From JALORV01 sp963769745 (GTDB lineage Bacteria > Pseudomonadota > Gammaproteobacteria > Burkholderiales > Burkholderiaceae_F), in NCBI GenBank assembly GCA_963769745.1, contig CAVYNB010000010.1, positions 1 through 64,000 on the forward strand: a stretch of 64,000 bases of DNA, written 5' to 3'. The notes beneath the pieces are model-generated. The model did not search any database, was not told where the DNA came from, and saw only the letters and a list, made by a program, of their open reading frames with translations. The position numbers and the translations under genes were made by a program. Of the stretch, positions 27,512-38,405 are shown piece after piece (positions within the stretch are counted from its first letter, which is position 1; every line of letters begins with the position of its first letter).

Positions 27512-29362
27512 ATGTCTGACACCTCCGCTGCCTTCGATCCGCGCGCCGTCGTTGACGGCCTGCCGCACCTGCCCGGCGTCTATCGCATGTTCGACGCCGA
27601 GGGTGCTGCGCTGTACGTCGGCAAGGCGCGCGACCTCAGGAAGCGGGTGGCGTCGTACTTCAACAAAGGGGTCGGGCCGCGCACGGCGCACATGCTGGCG
27701 CGCGTGACCCGGATCGACACGACGGTGACCCGGTCCGAGGCCGAGGCGCTGCTGCTCGAGAACAACCTGATCAAGTCGCTCGCGCCGCGATACAACATCG
27801 TGTTCCGCGACGACAAGTCGTATCCGTACCTGAAGTTCACGGCTCACGCCTTTCCGCGTGTGGCGTACTACCGCGGCGCCGTCGATCGACGCGCGCAGTA
27901 CTTCGGGCCCTTCCCGAATGCCTGGGCGGTCAAGGACAGCATCCAGCTGCTGCAGAAGGTTTTCCGGCTGCGGACCTGCGAAGACACCGTCTACGCGAAT
28001 CGTTCGCGTCCCTGCCTGCTGCACCAGATCCAGCGTTGCAGTGCCCCGTGCGTCGGCCTGATCGATGAGGCCGCGTATGCGCAGGATGTCGATCGCGCGG
28101 TGCGGTTCCTGCGGGGCGAGACCGACGAAGTGATGCGCGAACTCGAAGGGCGCATGCAGCAGCTCGCGACGGACCTCAAGTTCGAGGAGGCTGCGGCCGT
28201 GCGCGACCAGCTGGGCGCGCTGTCACGCGTTCTGCACCAGCAGGCCGTGGATACCACCGGCTCGGATGCCGATGTCGACGTGCTGGCCGTGGTCACGGAT
28301 GGCGGGCTCGCCTGCGTGAACCTCGCGATGATCCGCGGCGGCCGGCATCTGGGCGACAAGGCCATCTTTCCTGCGCGCAGCGGCGACGCCGTCGAACGCG
28401 GCGAGATTCTCGAAGCGTTCATCTCGCAGCACTACGCAGCCCAGCCGTGCCCGCCGACCATCGTCGTGAATGCCGACATCGATGCCGAAGACGTGGGCGC
28501 CTTCCTGTCGGAGGCCAGCGGCCGACGGGTTCAACTGGTGCGTCATCCGCAGGAAAGCCGGCGGCGCTGGCTGGAAATGGCCGAGGCCAATGCCCGGCTG
28601 GCCCTGGCGCGGCGCCTGGCGGAAGAGGGTTCGCAGATGGCCCGCACGCGCGCGCTGATCGAAGCACTCGGCCTCGACATCGGTGATGACGATGCGGACA
28701 AGCTGCGCGTCGAATGCTTCGACATCAGCCACACCGCCGGCGAGGCGACGCAGGCCTCCTGTGTCGTCTTTGCGAATCACCAGATGCGACCGTCCGAGTA
28801 CCGGCGCTACAACATCGAGGGCATCGAGGCCGGAGACGACTACGCGGCAATGCGCCAGGTCCTGTCGCGACGGTTCGCGGCGATCGCGCGCGGCGAGGGT
28901 GTGCTGCCCCAGCTGGTCCTGATCGACGGCGGCAAGGGCCAGGTCATGGTTGCGCGCCAGGTGTTCGAGGAACTCGGGCTGGACACCGGCGTGCTGGTCG
29001 GCGTTGCCAAGGGTGAGGAGCGCAAGGTCGGGCTCGAGGAACTCGTGTATCCCGACGATCGGCCATCGCTCGTCCTGGGGCGTGAATCGCAGGCCCTGAT
29101 GCTGGTCGCGCAGATCCGCGACGAGGCACACCGCTTTGCGATCACGGGTATGCGCGCTCGCCGTGCCAAGTCGCGCCAGAACTCCCAGCTCGAGACCATG
29201 GACGGTATCGGCCCCAAGCGGCGGCAGCGCCTGCTCGCACGTTTCGGTGGACTGCGCGGACTGGCAGCAGCGTCCGTCGACGACATTGCGACCGTCGAAG
29301 GCGTTTCGCGTAAGCTGGCGGAGAGGATCTACGCGCAACTGCATGGCCAGCCCACCGAATAG
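27512..29362 (+). CDS. uvrC: Excinuclease ABC subunit C
   Basis: Makes the two incisions in nucleotide excision repair with UvrA and UvrB. 616 residues from ATG 27512. The GIY-YIG nuclease domain is at about 16-95 (GVYRMFDAEGAALYVGKARD), the UvrB-binding UVR motif at about 205-240, the RNase H-like 3' nuclease domain at about 380-540 (ECFDISHTAGEATQASCVVF, LVLIDGGKGQV) and the helix-hairpin-helix pair at the end (LETMDGIGPKRRQRLLARFG). The frame is open upstream but has no plausible earlier start. pgsA overlaps its end. Confidence 0.95.
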   Translation: MSDTSAAFDPRAVVDGLPHLPGVYRMFDAEGAALYVGKARDLRKRVASYFNKGVGPRTAHMLARVTRIDTTVTRSEAEALLLENNLIKSLAPRYNIVFRDDKSYPYLKFTAHAFPRVAYYRGAVDRRAQYFGPFPNAWAVKDSIQLLQKVFRLRTCEDTVYANRSRPCLLHQIQRCSAPCVGLIDEAAYAQDVDRAVRFLRGETDEVMRELEGRMQQLATDLKFEEAAAVRDQLGALSRVLHQQAVDTTGSDADVDVLAVVTDGGLACVNLAMIRGGRHLGDKAIFPARSGDAVERGEILEAFISQHYAAQPCPPTIVVNADIDAEDVGAFLSEASGRRVQLVRHPQESRRRWLEMAEANARLALARRLAEEGSQMARTRALIEALGLDIGDDDADKLRVECFDISHTAGEATQASCVVFANHQMRPSEYRRYNIEGIEAGDDYAAMRQVLSRRFAAIARGEGVLPQLVLIDGGKGQVMVARQVFEELGLDTGVLVGVAKGEERKVGLEELVYPDDRPSLVLGRESQALMLVAQIRDEAHRFAITGMRARRAKSRQNSQLETMDGIGPKRRQRLLARFGGLRGLAAASVDDIATVEGVSRKLAERIYAQLHGQPTE

Positions 29363-29954
29363 TCCACCGAGCAGCCCAGCGCTGGCCTTCAATGTCCCGA
29401 TGGCGCTCACCTGGGCGCGCATCGCGATGATCCCGGTCATCGTCGGCATCTTCTACGTCCCGGACAGCTGGTTTCCCTCGCACTGGAAGAACGCGACCGC
29501 GTGCTGGCTGTTCGTGCTGGCCGCGATCACCGATGCGATCGACGGTTATGTGGCGCGCAAGTACGGCATGGTCAGCCGCCTGGGTGCGTTCCTGGATCCC
29601 GTGGCGGACAAGCTGATGGTCAGCGCGGCGCTGATCGTGCTGCTGTCCCTCGGCCGCATCGACGAGTTCGTGGCCCTGGTGATCATCGGCCGCGAGATCG
29701 CAGTGTCCGCGTTGCGCGAGTGGATGGCACAGATCGGGAAATCCGCCAGCGTTGCCGTCAACTCGCTCGGCAAGATCAAGACCATCGCGCAGATGGTCGC
29801 GATCCCGATGCTGCTCTTCCACGACAAGCTCTTCGGCATCATCGACGTGCACCTGATCGGCACGTTGCTGATCTACATTGCGGCCGCGCTCACCGTGTAT
29901 TCCATGTTCGTCTATCTGCGCATGGCGTGGCCGCATCTCGATAACGAGAGCTGA
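29343..29954 (+). CDS. pgsA: CDP-diacylglycerol-glycerol-3-phosphate 3-phosphatidyltransferase
   Basis: Makes phosphatidylglycerol phosphate in the inner membrane. 203 residues from ATG 29343, which overlaps the last 20 bases of uvrC; ATG 29400 would give a shorter form. The CDP-alcohol phosphotransferase signature is complete: DAIDGYVARKYGMVSRLG followed by AFLDPVADK. Several membrane spans follow (LMVSAALIVLLSLG, LIGTLLIYIAAALTVYSM). The overlap suggests coupled translation with uvrC. A consensus promoter for the tRNA genes begins 16 bp after the stop. Confidence 0.93.
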   Translation: MASPPNSPPSSPALAFNVPMALTWARIAMIPVIVGIFYVPDSWFPSHWKNATACWLFVLAAITDAIDGYVARKYGMVSRLGAFLDPVADKLMVSAALIVLLSLGRIDEFVALVIIGREIAVSALREWMAQIGKSASVAVNSLGKIKTIAQMVAIPMLLFHDKLFGIIDVHLIGTLLIYIAAALTVYSMFVYLRMAWPHLDNES

Positions 29955-29969
29955 AAGTTAGTGCGTGGT

Positions 29970-29997
29970 TTGACACCCCTTCGTCCGCCGATATAAT
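29970..29997 (+). promoter_or_regulatory. Consensus sigma-70 promoter for the tRNA genes
   Basis: TTGACA at 29970-29975 and TATAAT at 29992-29997, both perfect, 16 bp apart. Transcription would start near 30004, a few bases before tRNA-Gly at 30010. Confidence 0.85.
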
Positions 29998-30009
29998 TCC
30001 GTGCTTCGA

Positions 30010-30085
30010 GCGGGCGTAGCTCAGTTGGTAGAGCGCAACCTTGCCAAGGTTGAGGTCGAGAGTTCGAGACTCTTCGCCCGCTCCA
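30010..30085 (+). tRNA. tRNA-Gly(GCC)
   Basis: 76 nt including encoded CCA. The acceptor arms GCGGGCG (30010-30016) and CGCCCGC (30075-30081) pair perfectly, with discriminator T and CCA. The anticodon loop TTGCCAA is on stem CAACC/GGTTG, with GCC at 30043-30045. The T arm contains GTTCGAG. First of three tRNAs behind the consensus promoter. Confidence 0.97.
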
Positions 30086-30092
30086 GAATTCC

Positions 30093-30124
30093 GGGGGGAG
30101 CCACGCGCTTCCCCCTTTTGGTTT
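30093..30124 (+). terminator. Intrinsic terminator between tRNA-Gly and tRNA-Cys
   Basis: Stem GGGGGGAGC (30093-30101) and GCTTCCCCC (30107-30115), nine pairs including one G-U, with loop CACGC, followed by TTTTGGTTT. It begins eight bases after the CCA of tRNA-Gly. It would cut transcription between the tRNAs unless partly read through or removed during processing. Confidence 0.6.
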
Positions 30125-30135
30125 GAGCCCCCTCT

Positions 30136-30209
30136 GGCGGGGTGGCAGAGTGGCCATGCAGCGGACTGCAAATCCGCGTACGCCGGTTCGATTCCGACCC
30201 CCGCCTCCA
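30136..30209 (+). tRNA. tRNA-Cys(GCA)
   Basis: 74 nt with encoded CCA. Acceptor arms GGCGGGG (30136-30142) and CCCCGCC (30199-30205), discriminator T. Anticodon stem GCGGA/TCCGC with loop CTGCAAA, GCA at 30168-30170. T arm contains GGTTCGATTCC. Confidence 0.97.
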
Positions 30210-30221
30210 ACCTTGCTCTTT

Positions 30222-30260
30222 CGAGACGTACGCGCCGCTGCACGGCATGCGTACGTCTCG
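30222..30260. repeat. Long perfect hairpin between tRNA-Cys and tRNA-Leu
   Basis: CGAGACGTACGC (30222-30233) and GCGTACGTCTCG (30249-30260) are exact reverse complements over 12 bp. The 15-base loop contains a further GCCG/CGGC pairing. No T run follows. It may be a processing or termination structure of the tRNA transcript. Confidence 0.7.
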
Positions 30261-30346
30261 GGTGCCTGATCAGCGGCCAGGCCCTGGGGCGGCACGGCCG
30301 AGCCTGAAGGCCTTGAACTGATAGGCTGTGCCAGGCCAATTCCATC

Positions 30347-30437
30347 GCCGCGGTGGTGAAACTGGTAGACACAGCGGACTTAAAATCCGCCGCAAGCGAA
30401 AGCAAGCATGCCGGTTCGATTCCGGCCCGCGGCACCA
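30347..30437 (+). tRNA. tRNA-Leu(TAA)
   Basis: 91 nt with encoded CCA and the long variable arm of class II tRNAs (around CGCAAGCGAAAGCAAGC). Acceptor arms GCCGCGG (30347-30353) and CCGCGGC (30427-30433), discriminator A. Anticodon stem GCGGA/TCCGC, loop CTTAAAA, TAA at 30381-30383. Ends 9 bp before the DUF1178 gene. Confidence 0.97.
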
Positions 30438-30446
30438 ACACGACCA

Positions 30447-30890
30447 ATGAAAGTATTCAACCTCAGCTGTGACAACGAACATCCGTTCGAGGGCTGGTTC
30501 GCCTCGGCCGATGAATTCGATCGGCAGCTGGAAGTGAAACTGGTCGAGTGCCCGGTCTGCGGCAGCCATGCGGTACGCAAGTTGCTGTCGGCGCCGCGCC
30601 TGAATCTGGGTGCCGAGGCGCCTGAGTCGAATGCGAAGCAGGCGGTCGCGATGCCGAACGACGCGACGATGCAGGCCATGCTGCTGCAAATGGCACGCCA
30701 TATTCATGCGAATACCGAGGATGTCGGCGAGCGCTTCCCCGAGGAGGCGCGCCGCATTCACTACGAAGAAGCGCCGAAGCGCTCGATCCGCGGTCTCGCA
30801 TCACGTGACGATGCGGCACAGCTCGCGGACGAAGGCATCGAGGTGATGCCGGTGCCCTTCGGCAGCCTGCTCAAGAATCCGGTTCAGTAA
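30447..30890 (+). CDS. DUF1178 family protein
   Basis: A 147-residue protein with the DUF1178 start: MKVFNLSCDNEHPFEGWF, then a CPVC zinc-ribbon-like pair (VECPVCGSHAVRKLLSAP). The C-terminal half carries the family's other conserved motifs, FPEEARRIHYEEAPKRSIRG and IEVMPVPF. Function is unknown. The cysteine arrangement suggests metal binding, though only three cysteines are present. It begins 9 bp after tRNA-Leu and may be transcribed with it. Confidence 0.88.
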   Translation: MKVFNLSCDNEHPFEGWFASADEFDRQLEVKLVECPVCGSHAVRKLLSAPRLNLGAEAPESNAKQAVAMPNDATMQAMLLQMARHIHANTEDVGERFPEEARRIHYEEAPKRSIRGLASRDDAAQLADEGIEVMPVPFGSLLKNPVQ

Positions 30891-30896
30891 ACGGCG

Positions 30897-31586
30897 CTAG
30901 TGTTTCGCGTACTGCTGCGCGCCGAACAAGGCCTCGCGTGACTTGGCATCGGTGATCGGCTTGCGCCGATCGGCCAGTACCTTGACGCCCCGCTGCACCG
31001 CCGGACGCGCATCGACCGCGTCAAACCAGCGCTTCACGTTCGGAAACTCGGCCAGATCCACGCCCTGGTTCGCGTGCGAGCGCGTCCATGGAAAGATCGC
31101 GATGTCGGCGATCGAGTAGCTGCCGGCGAAGTATTCGGCCTGGCCCAGCCGGCGGTCCATCACGCCGTACAGCCGCTTTGCCTCGTTCGTGTAGCGATTG
31201 ATCGCGTATTCGATCTTCACTGGCGCGTAGAGCCGGAAGTGGTGCGCCTGACCGAGCATCGGTCCGATGCCGCCCATCTGGAACATCAGCCATTCGAGCG
31301 CAACGTATTTGCCGCGAACATCCACGGGCAGGAAGCGCCCGGTCTTGCCGGCGAGATAGAGCAGAATCGCGCCCGACTCGAAGAGCGATATCGGCCTGCC
31401 GTCGGGTCCATCGGTGTCGACGATGGCGGGAATCTTGTTGTTCGGGCTGATCTGCAGGAACTCCGGCTTGAACTGGTCGCCGGCGCCGATGTCGACGGCA
31501 TGCACCTTGTAGGGCAGTCCGCACTCCTCCAGCATGATGTGAATCTTGTGGCCATTCGGCGTCGGCCAGCTGTAGGCGTCAATCAT
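30897..31586 (-). CDS. Glutathione S-transferase family protein (YfcG/YghU-like)
   Basis: A 229-residue cytosolic GST starting at ATG 31586. The thioredoxin-like N-terminal domain has SWPTPNGHKIHIMLEECGLPY, the cis-proline region NNKIPAIVD and the glutathione-binding SLFESGAILLYLA. The helical C-terminal domain (about 90-210) includes YSIADIAIFPW. This matches the YfcG/YghU group, which shows disulfide-bond oxidoreductase activity. It lies 7 bp downstream of an acyl-CoA dehydrogenase gene on the same strand, so the two form an operon. Confidence 0.9.
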   Translation of the reverse strand: MIDAYSWPTPNGHKIHIMLEECGLPYKVHAVDIGAGDQFKPEFLQISPNNKIPAIVDTDGPDGRPISLFESGAILLYLAGKTGRFLPVDVRGKYVALEWLMFQMGGIGPMLGQAHHFRLYAPVKIEYAINRYTNEAKRLYGVMDRRLGQAEYFAGSYSIADIAIFPWTRSHANQGVDLAEFPNVKRWFDAVDARPAVQRGVKVLADRRKPITDAKSREALFGAQQYAKH

Positions 31587-31593
31587 GTTTGCC

Positions 31594-32826
<1,233 letters not shown>

Positions 32827-32909
32827 GATTCGTCCCTCCTGCAACTGAGAATAGCGCAGCGTTGTTGTTCGCGTCGGCGGCCGCGGGTAGAGTCGGCCCG
32901 GGAGGAGCG

Positions 32910-33890
32910 ATGAAAGCAATTCAGTGCGTCGAGTGGGGGACTCCGGAGCGTCTGGTGCTCGCGGACGTGGCGCTGCCCGAGCCGGGCGCGGACGAGGTGC
33001 GCGTGCGGGTCGAGGCCGCCGGCGTCAACTTTCCGGACGCGCTGATCGTGCAGAAAAAGTACCAGGTGCAACCGCCGTTGCCGTTCATTCCCGGCACCGA
33101 GGTGGCTGGCACGGTCGATGCGGTCGGCTCGAACGTGAAGCACCTCAAGCTTGGTGAACGGGTCGGCGCGTTTGTCGGACTCGGGGGATTCGCCGAGTTC
33201 GTCTGTGCACCGGCGGCGATGGTGGCACCGTTGCCGCCGGGGGTGTCGACCGAGGCTGCGGCCGCGTTCACGCTGACCTATGCCACCTCGCACCACGCGC
33301 TCTTCGACCGCGGCCAGTTGAAGGCAGGAGAGACCCTTGCGGTGCTCGGCGCCGGAGGAGGCGTCGGGCTGGCGGCCGTCGAGCTGGGCAAGATCGCCGG
33401 CGCCCGCGTCATCGCCGTCGCTTCGAGCGAGGACAAGCTCACGGCAGCACGTGCGCATGGCGCCGACGCGACCATCAACTACGGCAGCGACGATCTGCGC
33501 GAGGCGCTGAAGGCGGCCACCGCGGGCAAAGGCGCCGATGTCATCTACGACCCGGTTGGCGGCCGGCACACGGAGGCGGCGTTGCGCAGCCTGGCCTGGC
33601 GTGGACGACTGCTGGTCGTCGGCTTTGCCGACGGGAACATTCCGCAGATCCCGGCCAACCTCCTGCTGATCAAGGGGGCTTCGGCCGTGGGCGTGTTCTG
33701 GGGTGAGTTTGCCCGGCGCGAGCCGCAGGCGAATCGGGCGATGCTGACGGAACTCTTCGGCTGGCTGGCGCAAGGAAAGCTCAAGCCACACATTTCACAG
33801 ACCTACGCGCTGGCGGACACACCTCGCGCGCTCGAGGCGCTGCTGGCGCGACGCGCGGTCGGCAAGCTCGTGATCAAGCCCTGGAATTGA
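32910..33890 (+). CDS. NADPH:quinone oxidoreductase (zinc-free MDR family)
   Basis: A 326-residue medium-chain reductase starting at ATG 32910 after GGGAGGAG. The N-terminal substrate domain has the family's GVNFPDALIVQKKYQ and PFIPGTEVAGTVDAVG. The NADPH-binding fold has VLGAGGGVGLAAVELGKIAGARVIAVASS. The zinc ligands of alcohol dehydrogenases are absent. It reduces quinones or enones. It diverges from the acyl-CoA dehydrogenase gene and is followed 20 bp later by the SRPBCC gene. Confidence 0.9.
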   Translation: MKAIQCVEWGTPERLVLADVALPEPGADEVRVRVEAAGVNFPDALIVQKKYQVQPPLPFIPGTEVAGTVDAVGSNVKHLKLGERVGAFVGLGGFAEFVCAPAAMVAPLPPGVSTEAAAAFTLTYATSHHALFDRGQLKAGETLAVLGAGGGVGLAAVELGKIAGARVIAVASSEDKLTAARAHGADATINYGSDDLREALKAATAGKGADVIYDPVGGRHTEAALRSLAWRGRLLVVGFADGNIPQIPANLLLIKGASAVGVFWGEFARREPQANRAMLTELFGWLAQGKLKPHISQTYALADTPRALEALLARRAVGKLVIKPWN

Positions 33891-33910
33891 AGACGTTCAA
33901 GGAGGAATTG

Positions 33911-34480
33911 ATGATCCGAACTTTGTTGGCGGCGCTGCTGGTGGTCGTGCCGGCCGCGACTGTGTTGGCCGCCGAGCGTGCGATCGAGAAGTCCGTCGTG
34001 GTCGACGCGACGCTCGACCAGGCCTGGGACAGCTGGACGACGCGTGAGGGCATCGTCAGCTTCTTCGCGCCGGACGCGAAGATCGAGCCGCGCGTTGGCG
34101 GTGCATTCCAGATCTACATCGACCCGCTGGCCGAACCCGGGATGAAAGGCGCAGACGACATGCGCTACATGGCGCTGCAGCCGAAGTCGATGATCTCCTT
34201 CGACTGGAATGCGCCGCCGCACCTGCCCGAAGTGCGCAAGCAGCGCACCTTCGTCACCGTGCGCTTCGAGCCTGTGGGCGACAAGCAGACGCGCGTGACC
34301 CTGCACCACACGGGCTGGGGCGAGGGCGGCGAATGGGACAAGACGTACGCTTACTTCGACCGCGCGTGGGGCAATGTGCTCGCCAACCTGCAGAAGCGCT
34401 GGACCCAGGGGCCGCAGGACTGGACCGAATGGATGAACCAGCTGAAGAAGTTTCGCGAGCAGGCGGCGCAGAAGAAGTAG
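33911..34480 (+). CDS. Exported SRPBCC (START/AHSA1-like) protein
   Basis: A 189-residue protein. I chose ATG 33911 over 33887 because AAGGAGGA lies just before it and the protein then begins with a signal peptide (MIRTLLAALLVVVPAATVLA). The rest is one helix-grip domain: IEKSVVVDATLDQAWDSWTT, VRFEPVGDKQTRVTLHHTGW and a C-terminal helix WGNVLANLQKRW. Such domains bind hydrophobic ligands. Export is unusual for the family. Ligand unknown. Confidence 0.85.
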   Translation: MIRTLLAALLVVVPAATVLAAERAIEKSVVVDATLDQAWDSWTTREGIVSFFAPDAKIEPRVGGAFQIYIDPLAEPGMKGADDMRYMALQPKSMISFDWNAPPHLPEVRKQRTFVTVRFEPVGDKQTRVTLHHTGWGEGGEWDKTYAYFDRAWGNVLANLQKRWTQGPQDWTEWMNQLKKFREQAAQKK

Positions 34481-34494
34481 GCCGCGATGAGCAC

Positions 34495-35392
<898 letters not shown>

Positions 35393-35596
35393 AAGTTCAT
35401 CGTGGGCCTGGAGTCTGCCGCTGGCGTTGCTGACCGGCGTCCTGACGGCCGCTGGCTCCTGGCCCGCGATGCTCACACCTTGTCTCCAGCGGCGAGCTGA
35501 GGTCTTGAAGTCGAGTCCGCCGAACGTGAACTGTCTTCACGACCGATGCAATAGCGGACAGAATCGGTAGTCCGATCCATAGCCTGCCGAGGCCAA

Positions 35597-36074
35597 ATGA
35601 TCCGTTACCGCGATGCCAACGCGGATGACTTAAGAGCGATTTGTAGGCTCGGACAAGAGGTCAACGCGGCGCACCAGGCTGCCTGGCCAGACGTGTTCGC
35701 TCCGCCTGGCGACACGGAGAGTCAAGAGGCACTGTGGCGACAGGGAATCGGCGCGCCCGACGCCACGACGTTCGTTGCGGAAAGGGATGGAGAAGTCATC
35801 GGCTTCGTCAGCGTGTTTGTAGTAAATGACAAGAACCCTCTGCTGTTGCCGGTTACGCTGCGCGCTCGGATCGGTCGGGTTGCCGAAGCGCACCGAGGGC
35901 AAGGAATCGGGACGGAGCTCATGCGTCGGGCGAGGATGGGCTGCGAGCAAAGGCGCCGTTCGAATCACCTTGAATGTGTGGGCCTTCAATGAGCGGGCGG
36001 TCGAGCTCTATCGAGAACTGGGGTATGAGATTCGATCGCACGCGATGGGGAAGCGGCTGCTCGCGCAGTCGTAA
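35597..36074 (+). CDS. GNAT family N-acetyltransferase, frameshifted
   Basis: Starts at ATG 35597. The GNAT fold shows as RYRDANADDLRAICRL, then the central strand FVAERDGEVIGFVSVFVV. The acetyl-CoA loop is VAEAHRGQGIGTELMRRA. An extra base near 35931-35937 breaks the frame. The C-terminal part continues as WAASKGAVRITLNVWAFNER and AVELYRELGYEIRSHAMGKR to 36074, 158 residues in total. The substrate cannot be told. It stands alone after a 204-bp gap. Confidence 0.82.
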
Positions 36075-36162
36075 CCGACCAAGAGCCGCCGTTGGCAGAC
36101 TGTTGAGGGTCGGGTAAAAGCAGACCTTCGCTCGCCTGACTTCTCCTCCTGCCGTACTCTCG

Positions 36163-37059
36163 ATGTCCCAGCTCTCGCGCCGCGACCTGATGCTGTTGCT
36201 GCTGCTCACGCTGTTCTGGGGCGTGAACTGGCCGGTGATGAAGCTCGGTGTTGCGCAACTGCCGCCGCTATTCTTCCGCTCGATCTGCATCGCCGGCGGC
36301 CTGGTCGTGATCTGGGCGTGGGCCGTTGCGCGCGGGATCTCGCTGCGGGTTCCGCACGGTGCGTGGCCGACGATCGTCAAGCTCGCACTGCCGAACGTGA
36401 TTGTCTGGCACCTGCTCGCGATCCTCGCGATCAAGATGCTGCCGTCCGGGCGCGCAGCGATCCTCGGCTACACGATGCCGGTCTGGGCCGTCGTGTTCGG
36501 GCTGCTGCTGTTCAACGAACGTCCGCTGCCGCGGCACTGGCTTGGCGTGCTCGCCGCAGCGATCGGTATCGTGCTGCTGCTCGCCTCCGAGCTGACCTCG
36601 CTCGCGGGCGCCCCGCTCGGAACGCTCCTGATGCTGACCGCTGCGGCAGCCTGGGGCTACGGCACGCACCTGATTCGCAGGCACCTGACCGGGATGCCGA
36701 TCATCGCGCTGACTTTCTGGATGCTCGTGCTCACGCTTGCCGTGATGATGGTCGCAACGACGATGTTCGAACTCCCGCGCTGGCGCATGCCGAGGACGAT
36801 CGAATGGGCATCGATCGTCTACAACATGGTGCTGGCGATCGCGTTCTGCCACGTCGTGTGGTCGATGCTCGCGCGCAAGCTGCCGCCCGCGGCGAGCGGG
36901 TTGTCAGTGATGATGATCCCGGTGCTCGGAGTGTTCTCCGGCATGTGGATACTCGGCGAACGGCCGTCGTGGCAGGACTACGTTGCGCTCGCGCTGATCC
37001 TGGTCGCGCTGTCGACCGTGCTTCTGCCGTCCAGCTCGCCGCCCGCGCCTGAGCGCTGA
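36163..37059 (+). CDS. EamA/DMT family transporter
   Basis: A 298-residue inner-membrane protein with ten hydrophobic segments in two repeats of five, each starting with the EamA pattern (LMLLLLLTLFWGVNWPVMKL, and LLMLTAAAAWGYGTHLIRRH). AILGYTMPVWAVVFGLLLFNE and PVLGVFSGMWILGERPS mark the ends of the repeats. Members export amino acids, nucleosides or other metabolites. No neighbour points to a substrate. The ATG follows only a weak ribosome site. Confidence 0.87.
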   Translation: MSQLSRRDLMLLLLLTLFWGVNWPVMKLGVAQLPPLFFRSICIAGGLVVIWAWAVARGISLRVPHGAWPTIVKLALPNVIVWHLLAILAIKMLPSGRAAILGYTMPVWAVVFGLLLFNERPLPRHWLGVLAAAIGIVLLLASELTSLAGAPLGTLLMLTAAAAWGYGTHLIRRHLTGMPIIALTFWMLVLTLAVMMVATTMFELPRWRMPRTIEWASIVYNMVLAIAFCHVVWSMLARKLPPAASGLSVMMIPVLGVFSGMWILGERPSWQDYVALALILVALSTVLLPSSSPPAPER

Positions 37060-37211
37060 TGCCAATTGAAGTCGAGCCCGGACTCGGCCAATTGCGGAAG
37101 TTCAACAACATCGCCAGAATCGTTCGATAGCGGCCGCTCAGCGGCACAGCAGTGGAGCACCGTATCCCAGCCGGTGTAATCGTGGAGAAAGATGCCAGGA
37201 ACCTGCGGTCA

Positions 37212-38318
37212 ATGAAGAGCTTCAATTCATGCCTCCTGAAACAGGGCGTCCTTGCTCTGTTTATGGCGCTCGCGCTATGTACACAGATCGCGGCCCGAGC
37301 CAATGAAGCAGACATGACGGCCGCCTCGCCGCCGTGGAAGGCGCAATCGAGTGCGATGGTCGAAGCACAGGAGCGCACGTTTCAAAGTGGCGAAGTAACG
37401 CTCAGCGGGACACTTTACGTACCGAAAATTGGGGGTCGCGTTCCGGCAGTGATCGTCTTCCACGCCGCCTCGTCCCCAACGCGCAACAACCCGCTATACG
37501 CGCACCTGGCCGAGATGCTGCCACCGCTGGGAATCGCAGTGTTTGTCTTCGACCGGCGCGGCAGTGGGAAGTCCGGAGGGAAGCTCGAGAACGCCGACTA
37601 CACGATGCTGGCGGATGACGGAATCAGCGCTCAGCGCATGCTGGCGCAGGACCACAGGATCGATCCGCGACGGATCGGCTTCTGGGGCCTCAGCCAGGGT
37701 GGCTGGCTTTCACTGCTCGCGGCTTCGCGCAGCCCACAGGCGGCATTCGCGATCTCCGTTTCCGCTCCGATGACGACGCCCGATGTGCAGATGAACTTCG
37801 CCGTTGCCAACATTCTGCAGATCAGAGGCTTTTCTCAGGCGGACATCGACGCAGCGATTGCTGCCCGGGCCGCGGTGGATGACTTCCAGCGCGGGAAGCG
37901 GGACCGCGCAAGTGCACAACGCATTCTCGATGCGGCTACGGCAAAGCCGTGGTTCGTGCATACCTACCTGGAGAAGTCCTTCAAGGATCCGGACCAGTCA
38001 GGATGGGCGAAGGAGATGCGCCACGACCCCTTGGCGACGCTGGACGCTGTCAAGCAGCCTACGTTCATCATCTATGGATCAGCGGATCCGTGGGTGCCTG
38101 TGCAGACTTCAATCGAACGCTTGCGCGCGAGTTCCGCACGGCATCCCAATGTCGAGGTCGCCTTAGTTGCCGGTGCCGACCATGCAATGGCGACGTCAGT
38201 CTCGCTTGCCGACCAGATTGATCCCGTTCTCTCGGCGAGACAAGCGCCACAGTCCGCAGCGTACTTTGGCCTGCTCGGCGCCTGGCTCGCCAAGCAAGGG
38301 CTCGCGCGTATCCAGTAA
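37212..38318 (+). CDS. Exported alpha/beta hydrolase
   Basis: A 368-residue protein starting at ATG 37212, with a signal peptide (LALFMALALCTQIAARA). The hydrolase domain has FHAASSPTRNNPLYAHLAEM, the strand-loop AVFVFDRRGSGKSGG, the nucleophile elbow GFWGLSQGGWLSLL (serine near residue 163), the acid in IYGSADPWVPVQTS and the histidine in GADHAMATS. Closest in form to secreted esterase/peptidase-like hydrolases of the S9/DLH group. Substrate unknown. It has a 152-bp leader region with no clear promoter. Confidence 0.85.
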   Translation: MKSFNSCLLKQGVLALFMALALCTQIAARANEADMTAASPPWKAQSSAMVEAQERTFQSGEVTLSGTLYVPKIGGRVPAVIVFHAASSPTRNNPLYAHLAEMLPPLGIAVFVFDRRGSGKSGGKLENADYTMLADDGISAQRMLAQDHRIDPRRIGFWGLSQGGWLSLLAASRSPQAAFAISVSAPMTTPDVQMNFAVANILQIRGFSQADIDAAIAARAAVDDFQRGKRDRASAQRILDAATAKPWFVHTYLEKSFKDPDQSGWAKEMRHDPLATLDAVKQPTFIIYGSADPWVPVQTSIERLRASSARHPNVEVALVAGADHAMATSVSLADQIDPVLSARQAPQSAAYFGLLGAWLAKQGLARIQ

Positions 38319-38405
38319 GTTGCGCCGGCTCGCACTGCAGCGAACCCCTTGCTGAGTGCTTTCAGCGACCGCCAGCGGTGACTCAGGGTCGACCTCGACG
38401 CTGGC

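Noticed and set aside
37062..37094. CAATTG-flanked imperfect hairpin after the EamA gene as a terminator
   Set aside because: The stem is interrupted, pairing is weak and no T run follows.
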